DNA from: Spirodela intermedia
Taxonomy: Eukaryota > Streptophyta > Magnoliopsida > Alismatales > Araceae
DNA length: 64,000 nucleotides
Assembly: GCA_902729315.2 (NCBI GenBank)
Contig: LR746279.1
Location: 2,818,501 to 2,882,500 of the forward strand
Reading direction: 5' to 3'
Position 1 is the first letter of the stretch; every line of letters begins with the position of its first letter. Both the position numbers and the translations under genes were made by a program. Under the pieces are notes generated by a model, which searched no databases, was not told the origin of the DNA, and saw only the letters and a program-made list of their open reading frames with translations. Shown one piece after another: positions 11,470-23,732 of the stretch.

Positions 11470-14400
11470 TCTAGACTTTAAGCTGAACTTTGGAAAACAT
11501 CAAATGCCAAAATTTCAATTTATAGTTGGCGGAAGAAATAGAGAACCCATCGTGTTCATGATTTTCACCCCTTTATTTGTTAACAAAAAGAGGGACAATC
11601 ATTGATCATACATTGTCACTTTCACCATTCAAAACTTGTGCTGACACACGGCAGAAAATTAAGTAGGACATTTATAAATCTTGATAATCTTCATTATGAT
11701 GACTTTTCAACATGAATCAAGCGCATATTTGTACCTTTCTTAATAATGCCTCGAAGGGGTAAAATTTAATCATATACTCTATTTTAGTTTGAGTTTTTTA
11801 AAAAATGAAATTTAGATCACAATAGTACAAAGAAATTATAGTAATTACTGTAGGTTGTATGGATAAGTTTTAACACAAGAAACAAAAGTTTTAGCTGACA
11901 AAAATGTGTTGTAATCCACAAAGTATGTTAAATATTTTCCCTTTAAGTCATAGATTATATGTACACAAATTGGTCAATATGTGTAAACTTTATATTGTTA
12001 TGTTCAAATCTATGATCGAGCTTTAAGCTAAGAAATGTGATTTTATGAGTTTAATATACTGTCAAAATGTAGAGATTTGAAATGTGTTATATGACATATT
12101 TTGAATAACTATGATCAATTTTTGTAAATACTAACCAATTGTTGACACTTTAGGCAACAAAGAAGAAGCACAAATGTGTATGTTGAGTGACAAGGATACA
12201 CCAAGTGTTAGTATTGGCAATACAATAAGACATTTGGTTGAGCACAATGAGATCCTCATAGACCTCTCCCAGTGGGGTGTCACAGGCTTTGAAAATTTGA
12301 AAAAACATTCAAAGAGTTTTATGAGTATATTAAAATAAATAGAATATTTTATCTAGCCTCAACTAAATATTCATTCTAGGATTAAAAATAAATGATGGTA
12401 GTATGTAGCATCAGAGGACAAATATGGTGTTGACTATGACAACTAATATTAGTTTGAATGCTAAAGACAATAAAAAAGTTTAAAGGTGCATACACTTAAT
12501 TGAAGTTTTGCTGCTAACAAAAAAAAATGATTTAAAGGTCACTAAATGATATTAATCAGGGATAAGTACCATAGATGACTTCAATTTTTAAGAAGTACAT
12601 TGTAATATTTTAAATATTTTTTTGGGATTAAAAGTTTTAAGGAAGTAGTTATAAAACCTTATAAAGGAAAACTTCAAAAAGTTATATATTGAATAGTGTT
12701 AAAGATGCCTTTATTCTGATGAATTTTTTGAACTCTCTAGATTTGGTATTCAAAAGAAAGCTTCTAACTTTTGGGATACAATTAATGAGAGGACAAGTCT
12801 AAAATTCATAACATAATGTTTTTCAGGAAATTTCCTTAGAGAGCATTGAAATGAGAGTTGTGTTTCTTGTTGACCATTGGAGTCACTAAGGATCACTTTT
12901 GGAGAGCGTGTTTGCCTTGTAGATATATCCACCAAAATCAACATTCAAGGCTATATTTCTCTTCACAAAATTTTCTTTCTTACCATTTGTTGGTTTTATC
13001 AAGGTTTGAAGCAAAGTTTTATTTAGTTAGGTATGTTAGTGTTTACTTTTTCGTTTTATAATATTTTAAGCTATATTATATTACTAGTGTCCTGAGTAAC
13101 CAGTGGTAATGTAAATAATATCCAGTTGTTAATTTTTTAATAACCCCTATTGTGTTTAGATAGACCCAAGAACTTACCCTAGAAGGTTGATGCCCTTGAA
13201 GCAATTGTATCTTTTTTTAGAGAAATGATTCAGAAAAGTTGAAGAGCTTGATGCACCTACTACAAGTGATGCAAACCCAATGATACTATTTTACGGATCA
13301 CCATGTTGAGAGATTATATATTTTATTATTTGTGTGAAAAATTGGTGCCCAAAGTCATCATTTTTCTTCTCTTTCCACAAAATTATACTTCAACAAATTG
13401 AGTAGCACTTGATTGTTAGGCATTCATCTATTGTTTTCAACTATGATCCTTTAGAAATTGTCAATAAATATTTTGATAACTGGTATTCAATTGGACTAAA
13501 TGTATTCAAAGACATTTATGTCGTAATTTATTATTTTAAATACTCTATTTTACCTTAATAGAAAATATCTATTTATTTTGGTTGAACTAAGTGACTTGTT
13601 CTTTTTACAATTTTCTTCACATTAATAACACATGTTTTGGTCAATATCATTATTTTTTATAAACACATTGATGAGGCTCAATCAATGACTATGCTAATCA
13701 TGTTTGATGTCATATATTTTCTAACAATAAGCTATTCTGAAAGTCTTAATGATGAAAATATGGATAAGAAAGATAAATAGATCAAATTATTATTATAGTG
13801 CTAAAACCCATATGCAAACATTTAAAGCTTTGATAAAAGTATATAGTTAAGAATGTATTAGTCGTATATTTTATTAACTTAAATTATTAAAATAGTAATT
13901 TTATGATTGTGCGTAACATTCATGACTTGAATTCTAGAATAATGATTGACAATTCACTCAAAATTCTTACTTTCCTTTACAACTATATACTTGCTAAAAA
14001 TTATGAAAATTCTACAATTGAAAACCAAAGATCTGATCATTGAATAATCCTCAAATGCTTGAAGTAAACTATTAAGATAAAACTTAAAACATTGTAGTAG
14101 ATGCCCACCATTTTAAATAACTCAAATCTATTTTGCTCATGAATTTTTCAATTGGATTTGAACTATATTGATAGTAATTCAAATATTGATTGAATAATGA
14201 TTTTGAATAATTTAAAATCACGAAATTGTTGATGCTGAATTATAATATGAGAATTAAGAGAGTATGTACATTTTATTTGAGGGGATTTGGATTTTAAATT
14301 TATGTCAAAATCATTTCTTTATTTTGAGATAGATTTTTGGTTGACTTTTTATGATAATGAATTCTTAGCAAGTATGTTATACCTTTGGATATATAAATTA

Positions 14401-16915
14401 AAATATGTGTCATATTTTTTCAACCATTAAAATTTCTAACTATTTTTAAATTAAAGAATGTCAGAATATAAGGGAAAGCATGCTTTGAAGTTCTATATAA
14501 ATTTAGCTCTTTTCTAATGACTAGTAACTTTCTTAATATTTGTCCTTGATTTCCGTATCTCTTGAATCTTATTCTAATTTTTTTTAGAGAATTCAATTCT
14601 TGCTCCAAAAACAAAAAGTCAATAATTTGAGGAGCAATTTTTAAAGCCAAAATCAGTTATCTTCACCAGGATTCTTGTGAAAAAATATTCAACATTTATA
14701 GAACTTTCAGACATGAAGAGTAAGCAAAATATAAAGCACAATTTAATCTTATCTTTCATAAATTGTTGATCTTGATTTAATTCTTATCAACATCTAGAAA
14801 ATCTTGTTGGTGATTTCTTTCATGATTTTTTGCATTAAAACTCTATATTTAGTTTTACTTATCACACAAAGGGCTTAATTAATGTAATCAATATTTGAAT
14901 TATCTAGAGCCTTGAATCTAATGAGAATTGTGATTTGAGATTTTAAGAAAGTTGAGCCCTTATAATTTGTGTATAATACTAAATTATTAGAAGTAAAGAA
15001 TTGACTGTTTTGGTAAAGTGGAGTATGTAGGGGCCAAACCACTATAAAATTTTTGAGGTATCTGTGACCAAGATCTAGGCAATCAAAAGGAATCTAAGAT
15101 TAGAAGAGAAGAACAATGAAGTTTAGAAAAATTGCTTTAAATGAAACATGCAGACCCCCAATCTCATTCTCCTCTATCTAGCCTACTTTTATATTGGCTT
15201 GGGATGAAAAACAAGTAATAACTTTGTAAGAGGCAACAAGAGATGGAAGATATTCTTAAGTCTTAAATATTCAATTGCAGCTCAAGTTTGTATTACAACC
15301 TTAGGTCCTTCCACAAGTTGGTAAAATTTCTAAAAGGAGTTTAGAGAAGCTGAGGAATGGACTTATCTTTGCGAAATTCGTAATTTTATTCTCACTTTTT
15401 GATAATATTTAATGCATGAAAATTATCTTTAACCTTGATGTTGCTTTGTTTATTTTTACTACAACCAATTTTTTAAGCACATTAGTATATGCTTTTTAAG
15501 TCACATGTTTCTTAATATACTCATTGAAAGTAGTCTTATTACAATAAATGCATTCATACCCTTTTTAGTTACAATCGTTTTGATACCCATATTGATGCAT
15601 ACATACCTTCTTTGTATTTCAATAATTCTTCCATAATTATTATGTTCAACATTTTATAAAGTAAATGGTGAATAACACAATGTATACATGGCTCTCTTGG
15701 ATCACAATACTCTCTCAAAGTAATATTGTCTTTATTAAATCATTTCATGGTGATCTCTCAAAAAGTATCTCAACATAAGATACCGTTCACAATAATTATT
15801 CCCTCTAGGAAAAAATATGATATATTTTATATTTAATTAAGGTATACATATAATCATAAACAAAGATATTGTAGGTGAAGGGTTGCACATTTCTTTACTT
15901 AGGTTCTCTTTTGTATTAACTACTTCACTTGAGATTTATACTGGTGAAGATCCCAAAGATTTCTTAATGTGGGAGACTTATATTTGGGTAGAGAGGGCTC
16001 CAATGTGTGCGATGATAATCTATTCATGCAAATGGCCTTTAGACTTTGCATCAAACACATTAAGTCAATACCAAGCAAAGACATACATCCTTATGCATAA
16101 AACATAATCTAGTTTTCAAAATCCTTTTCCAACTCTAAATCTAAAAAAAATTGCTCATTGGAACTCATATTTTGTCATGAGTGTTAATTTTATGATCCGT
16201 CATGCCTTATAGTGATGGTTAAACCCATTAGTTATCAATGCCATATTGTTATTACATTTGTGTATTGACATTTTATGTAGAAGTTACAGATTAATTTATT
16301 TAAAAACACATGTTTTGACTAAGAAAAAAAACATGAAATCTTCTTTAGTAATGAATATAAAAAATGTATAAACAAAACTATACATATCGTAGGACAGGCC
16401 ATGCGACATAATATGTTTGTCTCATCAATATGTTTATGTTATATTTTTAATTTAGAATTTTTCTTATACATATTTGTTATTATGAATACCACGATTATTG
16501 TTATTTAACAATTCACTGCTTTTGAGTTATATAAAATATAATTTATTTTATAGTAATAAAGTCGTTTTTAATAAACTGTGATCTTAACATATAGGAATTC
16601 ATAATGATTGGACGCCCTACATTGTTCAACACAGGTTCTATATAAACTGGCTATAAAGTCAGTTTTGAAAAGAAAAGTAGGATTGACCACCTTAGTACTT
16701 TCTCTTCTCTTGACCAATGACAGCAAGGGTTATTTGGGTCGGACTTTCCTATCATGGTCTATAATTCCATATGATCAAGTCCAAAAATCATGGACAAAGT
16801 TAATAATAGGCTGTCTTGTTCCAGATCTAGACTGGGTCTGAACTTTGCTAAGATTCGACATAGGATACCAGATTATTATTTTTTTTCACATGATTATCAT
16901 TAGACCCTCCATATG
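11470..16915. other. AT-rich gene desert
   Basis: Strongly AT-rich with no frame longer than about 75 codons and no recognised gene. Scattered stretches (about 12.7-13.3 kb) read like heavily decayed coding sequence, with stops every few dozen codons, but I could not name a family. Unlike the gene islands, there is no GA/CT tract of note until 16.92 kb. It is probably old transposon-derived sequence; this is inference from composition. Confidence 0.6.
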
Positions 16916-16919
16916 GCAG

Positions 16920-16922
16920 ATC

Positions 16923-16953
<31 letters not shown>

Positions 16954-16970
16954 TCTCTCTCTCTCTCTGA
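16920..16970. repeat. (CT)n microsatellite at desert edge
   Basis: Interrupted CT tract of about 48 bases. It marks the boundary where the AT-rich desert ends and GC-richer, microsatellite-bearing sequence resumes. Confidence 0.9.
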
Positions 16971-18248
16971 AACAGTGCAGAGACAGTGAAGGTCTTGGTT
17001 CCAAAATCGAATTTCTCTTTCAAAATGTTAATCAAATGACAAATATCTACACATTTTCTACGTTTTCATAATCGCTGTTTTTTAGCAGATTATGTCTTTA
17101 TACATGAATGGAAGTAAAATCTTTCAAGTCAAGAGAGTGCATTTAGGTACACATCCTTCATGTGGCATCCCACACCCCTCTCCCTCCACCCACCCTACAT
17201 TCCGGTCGGACAAAGCCCGCGCTTCTCGCTGAAGCCATTACACATGAGACCAGATCGACGACTAGTCATTGAATTGTCCATTGATGATGACAGGAACTCC
17301 GGAGGGAAAGTAGAGAATGGGAGGAATCACCGAGGGATGGCCTGATAATGAGGGAGACTCTCCCTCTATCTCCCCCTCTGGGTCTGCACTGTTCTACGGA
17401 AAAAGCTTTACAGCGGTGATGACGGATCTCGTGGGGACAGCTGGAAGAAACTCCGCCTGTCACCTCCCTGTCTCCTCGTTGGATGGGTGTGGTGGGAGGA
17501 GAGACCACCCAACAAGAGCTCAAGAAGTTAAGAAGAGAGAGTTGACTCACAGATGTATGACCAGTTGGTGAAGAAGATTCTCTCTTTTGCTCTCTCTCTC
17601 TCTCTTTCCAGAGAAAGTTCCACAGCGATGGGCAGCTGTAAGAAGGTCCTCCTGTCACCTCCTCGTCACTTCGTTGGGTGGTGAGCTGGGAAGAGACCAT
17701 CCGTCGTCGAAGGCGCTTGTCGTCATTCTCGGCTTTGACCGTATTATTTACTTCGCGACCCTAAGACGTACTCCGCCTTCCACGGCATCGATAGCGGGCG
17801 TTCCCACGATGATATAGAGACCGCCGCTTCCTGCATATAATATGAGAAAAGAGTAATGAATGAAGCTGCTCCCCTCTCTCTCTCTCTCACTCTCCCATCA
17901 TCTCTCCGGCCACGTAATCTATCATCTGTCCAATCTAGTTTACTCTCCCTCTCTCTCTCTCGCAATATATATATTCCCACATTGTTATATATTTGTTATT
18001 TGTAGTTCAATCTATGTATTTACTTATATTTCGATTTCTCTCTCCGTATCTCGATTTTGTAGCATATTTCTCCAGATCAATTGAGTCAGTGCATCTATAT
18101 GCTTGTATTATTGATATCCATAGATCAATATATCGATACCTCTCTTTCTCGCCATCCGTTCATACCATACCGCCTTTTATCACCAGTCTGTCTGTCTATA
18201 TCGTCTATATTTCTACCTCATTGTCTGCTTAGTCTCATGTGTATATCA

Positions 18249-18282
<34 letters not shown>

Positions 18283-19704
18283 ATCCATCAGTCTCTCTAT
18301 GTTAGTAGCCGTTAGTAGAGATGATGGGGAGTGGGCTGTTGAGTTTCTACTCATCTTTTTCAGGTTTCCCAGACTTCATGGGTGAGAGAGGACAGTAGAT
18401 GCCGGCCATAAATAGGGAAAGAGTTTGCTCCCCTTTTCAACCCTCCGGAGCATACAACATGAAGTAAAGGCAACACATGAGAAAAAAATAAAATCCCTCT
18501 ACAGTGGCCGACTTACTTCAATCTTAGTCATTTGATGGCCTCCATATATTCTAATGAGAGAGGAGACGGAGAGAGAGAGTGAGACTCATGCGCGTAAAAA
18601 GCTGCGCTGGGGTACGTTCCGGGCTTGATCAACTCAGTGCAGGTTATCATCACGATCCATTAGGTTGAGTAAAACGTCAAATTTTCTTTATATGGATAGT
18701 CAACAACTCCACTAAGACAATATAAAATACTGAGTGGAATGTAGTGCGGTGCGGCCTCATTTAGTATTTTTGGGTATTATATATCATCAATTACTCTAAC
18801 GGCTGTTAATCTGATATTATCTACTCATCATAACTACAGTCTCATTCATGTGGGGTGTCTAGGACTGTTATCGTTCGTGGCGTTTTTAGCTGACTTTCCA
18901 TATTATTTCATGAATAAATTAGGCAGTGTTAACTGGAGAGGAAATAGCTCTTCTAATGGTAGCATCTTATTATGGTGTATGAGATCACAACCATGGTCTC
19001 ATGCGTCTTGGATACGAGTCTTACTATATATTATATGGTTTTACATATTATTTCAAGTAGAATAATGTTAATTGAAAATTGGGAATTTATTTGCAACATT
19101 TTTGCCTTTAACGCCGCAAATCTCTAAAATTGCCCATTTCATAACAGGTGGACCCCGTGAAAATTCATACTCAAAATAATTGTGCTTCCCTAGGAGTATA
19201 GATGCATTATTTTTAACAGTTGGGGAAGTTTCTTGAGTTGAATCACCCGAGGGGTATTTGATCTATCGATTTCAGTCATCCATTGGACGAAACTCAGAAT
19301 AGCTTCAAATATGAGAAGAAACTATCTTTACAAGGTGTAAACTCTATGCAATTGCTTTGGCCAACCGGATAGGTTAAGTCACATGCATTAAAAGGAAATT
19401 TTATATGACAAAAATAGGCGTTCGCCATACTGCTTCCACTTATAATTTTTAAATCTTTGTGACACCCGTTTCTGATACATTCACGAGACCTTTTCGCACA
19501 GGTACTCACTTCATGGACATTAAGCAAATGAAACAACTATTACATAGATACTCTCCTGCTTAGCGCGCTCTAAAGACTTCATGCTCCTAGAAAAAAAAAG
19601 TTTACCAAAGAAGGAAAGCTTATTACCCACAGAAGCTCCTCTCAGAAATAGTGAGAGTATCCGCCGAACCGAATCATCACCACTGGAGATTCTTCCCTCT
19701 AATA

Positions 19705-19758
<54 letters not shown>

Positions 19759-19799
19759 CACTCACTCTAAGCATTCCTTCATTTCTTCAGCCTCCACGT
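16971..19799. other. Intergenic region downstream of CYCD1, no gene recognised
   Basis: 17.16-17.85 kb is GC-richer and contains two diverged copies of a block (about 17409-17510 and 17620-17702) sharing ACAGCGrTG, CTGTCACCTCC, TCGTTGG and a GAGACCA end. 17.87-18.3 kb is rich in CT and TCTATCT-like sequence. 18.3-19.5 kb is AT-rich. A CT tract of about 48 bases at 19708-19755 sits 45 bases beyond the CYCD1 stop, in its 3' UTR. None of the open frames resembles a known protein. Confidence 0.5.
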
Positions 19800-21802
19800 T
19801 CATGGGTCGTCCTCTTCGCAGTCCAGCTTCCTCTTTGCGGAGCCGGCGGCGGCTGGCGGCACCGATCTGGTTTGCGGGACGGCGTCGAGAAGACAGACCT
19901 TCTTCCGGCCAGCGTAGGCAGGGAGCTCTCGCATACGCAGGTGACAGCTCACGACAGCGTCCTGCGGGAACAGACGCCGTCGCCCATCGGAGGTTAAGAA
20001 CACGCACCCCAACAAGTCAAAATGAGATTTAATGTGGCCTACTCTGGTTAGTCCGGCGCACCACCGCACCGCTGTCTCCGGATCGACGGACGGCGGCGCC
20101 GGCGCTGCCCCAGCCGCACAGATAACGGCGGCGGCGGCTATTGTCGACGGGGTGTAATCCAGGAAGTCGATATCTGAAAGGGTAAAAAGTTGCAACTTCG
20201 TGAATACGTGGAAGGCGACTCAAGGCTTAAGTTTTCGACGGTAAAACAAATTTGCCGCCCCGATAAAGATAAGTGTGTTGTCCAGAAACCTTCATAATAT
20301 TATTATTAAATGCGACCTACTGACTTTAAAAAATGGGATTCGATCACGAAGCACTCCCTCATTTCGTGTAGAAATAGAAGAAATAAATCGGGTTATCCAA
20401 CTCAAAATCGATTAACATCGCAACCCATTTCATATGTGGAGACTAATTTCCCGAAATATAAGGCCAAAGCTTAGATGAACCAAATTCAGTATAACTCCAA
20501 TCCGACATTATGTCAGGAAGTATCGAATCGTATGCAGATTCTTGATGAAACCTTCGAGCGTGGCGAGAATTATCTGGGTAGCACGACGAATCAAGGAACC
20601 GAAGGACTGTTCAGGGTCGGCCAGGGCGGCGAAGGCGCCCAAGAAGGCGAAGGGGGTGACGGAGCGCAACCGCCAATCGAGAACGTCGAGAACCAGGAAC
20701 TCCATCCTCTGCACTGTCCGGGGCTCGAACACGAAGCTCGCCTCCGCCGCCTGCGCGCGATCCCTGATCAGAGAGGTTTCATAGAAGAAGGACGGTGCCC
20801 AACAAGAGGAGTGGTGAGACCTGGAGATCGAGAAGGGTCGGCACGAGTCTCTCCTCCATCTTGGCAGCGAGGGAGAGGCACGCGGCCGCCAACAGCTGCA
20901 GCTGCCACCCTCCGCTGGCGCTGCCCACTTTCTGCGCCGCCGCCGGTGAGGACGGAAGTAGAAGAGGATGAGAGGCACGGTCAATGGGTATCTTTCTACA
21001 ATGAAATTAAGGGTAAATAACGGGTGTTTTTTTTCTGATATTAATGGGCCTATCAAAGATTTCAAATTCAGGTGCGGATCAAGGAAAGGGTTACGCGTAG
21101 CACTATCATACTTGCATGGAACTCCAGAAATCAAAGAAGTTCTCGTATGATCTTAAGAACGCCCATGAAATATAACCCCCCTATGCAGTACGGATAGAAG
21201 TACGTACGAAGTCCGTCAGCTAGAGAAAGAGAGACTACACGTTAAGGACAGGAGAGTGCATATTAAAGATAGAGAGAGCGGAGGTTGCATACGGGAAGAA
21301 CGTGGCGGGAGAGGAAGCGGTCCATGTAGTTGACGGCGAGGTACGCCGTCAGCGGCCGGAACCGGTGGAGCTCCGCCACCTGCGACGTCGACCAGAGCGG
21401 ACACCGGTCAAGGGGGGAGAGATCACAGATGGAAAGAGCTGAATAGCCCTGGATGTACGGGAGGCCAACCTTGAGGATCCAGGCGGCAGAGACGCGGCGA
21501 GCCGCCGAGTCGAGAGAGTCGACAATGGCGTCGAACCTCCTCCGGTACCCCAACCCCAGAGGAAACGCAGTCTCCACGCCGGCCAAGCTCCCAGTTTCAT
21601 CCGCATATTCACTGTGTAGATAGCACAGGGGCGACCAGTGGTCTTCGTCGGAGAAGGAGCCTGCGTCCTCTTCGCAGAGGAGGAGCTCGTTGGAGCCGTC
21701 GGAGGGGGAGGAGAAGAAACCGCGGCTGGAGGAGGAAGAGATCGAAGGGGACAAAGAAGAGAGGGGCATGGTGCCGGCACCCCGCCGTTCATTCTCCTGC
21801 AT
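19800..21802 (-). CDS. CYCD1: D-type cyclin, CYCD1 group, six exons
   Basis: Exons (5' to 3'): 21470-21802, 21293-21379, 20821-20931, 20552-20750, 20043-20173, 19800-19961. All junctions are GT-AG and in frame, giving 340 residues, close to Arabidopsis CYCD1;1. The retinoblastoma-binding LxCxE motif is present as LLCEE near residue 41. The cyclin box follows: AAWILK, then LTAYLAVNYMDRFLSRH, ACLSLAAKMEERLVPTLLD and MEFLVLDVLDWRLRSVTPF. The C-terminal cyclin fold has YTPSTIAAAAVICA, and the tail has a basic KRKL. The MEFLVLDVLDWRLRSVTPF block points to CYCD1 rather than CYCD3. D cyclins partner with CDKA to phosphorylate RBR and drive G1/S in the nucleus. An alternative start at 21769 (MPLSSLSPS) would give 329 residues. 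A still earlier in-frame ATG at 21880 reads through a CT repeat and is less likely. Confidence 0.9.
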
Positions 21803-23690
21803 CCATCTCAGGGAGAGAAAGAGAGAGAGAGAGAGAGTGCATAGAGAATTTCTTGGCGCGCTTCGCAGCTTCAAGAACACATGAGAAATAGTGAAATAGT
21901 CCGATTACGTCATCCGAAGGTTGAGGCTCCAGTCTTCGCCGTCTATTTTTAATTGGATGGCCATGTATACTTCTCACATGATACTCCTGCTATACAGTCA
22001 ACTCCGGGAGAGCGGTAAAAGACGTATTTTTTAAGTATGCGTGCTCCCTGCTGGACGCAATGCCCCTTCGACAACCCGTGGGGAGTAGCCACGTGGGACT
22101 TCGGGACTCATCCACCCATCGTGGGGGACAGTGACTGCCATCCCAACAGTCTCTTTCTCTCTCTCTCTAACATCTCTGTCGTGTCCCTCTATCTTTCTAA
22201 CTCGCTTATTGTCCCACTCAGTCTAACGACTCCTCTGTCTCACTCTCTCCCCCTCTCTTTCTTTATCATCCCTCCCTCATTCGACTTGTTCATCTTTTAT
22301 CTTCTCCGTTTGCGAGAGATAAAGAAGGCCTATGGCTTATCGGGCTAGTTCCCTTAAACCCACACCTCATTCATATCCCATTTATCTATAATGTCTCCGC
22401 TTTCCTCGCCGTCACAGAGAGAAAAGGAACCACAAAACTTCCATAACCCAGCTACCCCCGTCTCCCCTCTCATCTCCCGGGAGTTGCACGCCCAATTATG
22501 AGCGGCTGCTGTTCACGCGTCAAGTCTGTCAATCAGAGCAGCGACAATCCTCCGCTCCCTCTCCGGCGGTCAGAAAAGCCGGCCCCCCCCACTTCCCCGG
22601 TGCAGCATTGAAATCGACCGCTGGCCTGTTGGCTGCACCTGCTTCGTCCCCACCGGTTGCATGAGCCCTTGCCGCTGTTCATCGGCAGGCAGCCATGTGC
22701 CTCCCGTCACCTCCGCAGACCGGCCAACAAGCCTGGATAAAATCCTCGTGAAGACAAGCTCCGACGTCTCCTGGGGAGGGAGAGGGCTGCCTATCTCCCT
22801 TACCTTCTCGCCGCCGTCTCGTCGGACAACCCTCCTGCCGTGGCCCCACAATCTCCGGGCCGGCGGTAATTTGGAAGCGAATGACAGTGGCGGGGAACTC
22901 CAGCGCCGAGCCAGTTATGTCCGGCAGCTATGGAGTGGGGGATGGCCATACATATCGAATATTTTCAATGGTTTTGGACCAGGCCCAGATGACTTTTAAA
23001 CGTAAAATCCCAGATATCTATGGCAGATTTAGAGGGCCGGGACCAATCCACGTGGACATCTAAATTTGTCTAGAGAAAATGGCCCCTTCGTTGGACCCTA
23101 TTGAACCTCGGGGCCGCCCAGATGGCCAGAGAGTGCCTGCTAGTGGCTAATTAAGACAGGCAGAGGGACGGCAATGTGGTAGAGCTATCGGGCTTCCAAG
23201 TCAGGCCATCTCGAAATCTGGGCACAGCTTGATGATCCTTGGATTAATTTGTAGGCTTTTTTCTGAACTTGGCATTGTAACAAATGGTTAGCCTCAAGCT
23301 AATCTTGGCAAGGCTCACGCTGAACGCACTGAGCTGATTTTGACTCTTGGAAAATCTCAATTTTGGAACTAAGTTATATTGATATTTTACAAATTTATTA
23401 CTCTATTTTCTTTCTAAAACTCATCCTTTCACTTCGTTTTTTTGCATTTGGGTTTGTTTATATTTTTTTTCGATGATGCTTAAAAAACTAATTTTCATCA
23501 CCAAAAGAATAGATCTAATAAGATAGATGTTGATTCTCAAGTTAGAATAGTGAGAATATGTTTATGAGTACAGTTTCCTTTTATCTTTATATGACTAATT
23601 TTCAGCATCAAAATCCTTAAACCCAACACATTCTTATTTATAAACTTTACATGATATCTCATAAAAAATGAATCACAATGGACTTCCAAG
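21803..23690. other. Promoter side of CYCD1 and intergenic sequence
   Basis: A short (GA)n tract (21820-21836) sits just upstream of the cyclin start. 22.15-22.3 kb is CT-rich. 22.4-23.1 kb is GC-rich but its open frames on both strands lack any recognisable family and overlap each other, so I call no gene. Beyond 23.2 kb the sequence becomes AT-rich. Confidence 0.5.
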
Positions 23691-23732
23691 AAATTATAGA
23701 AGTCTTCTTTCCTAGAACTTGAACTAACTGAA

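Noticed and set aside
20475-21020. 181-codon plus-strand frame
   Set aside because: Lies over CYCD1 exons 3 and 4 on the opposite strand; the cyclin assignment with clean splice sites explains this sequence.
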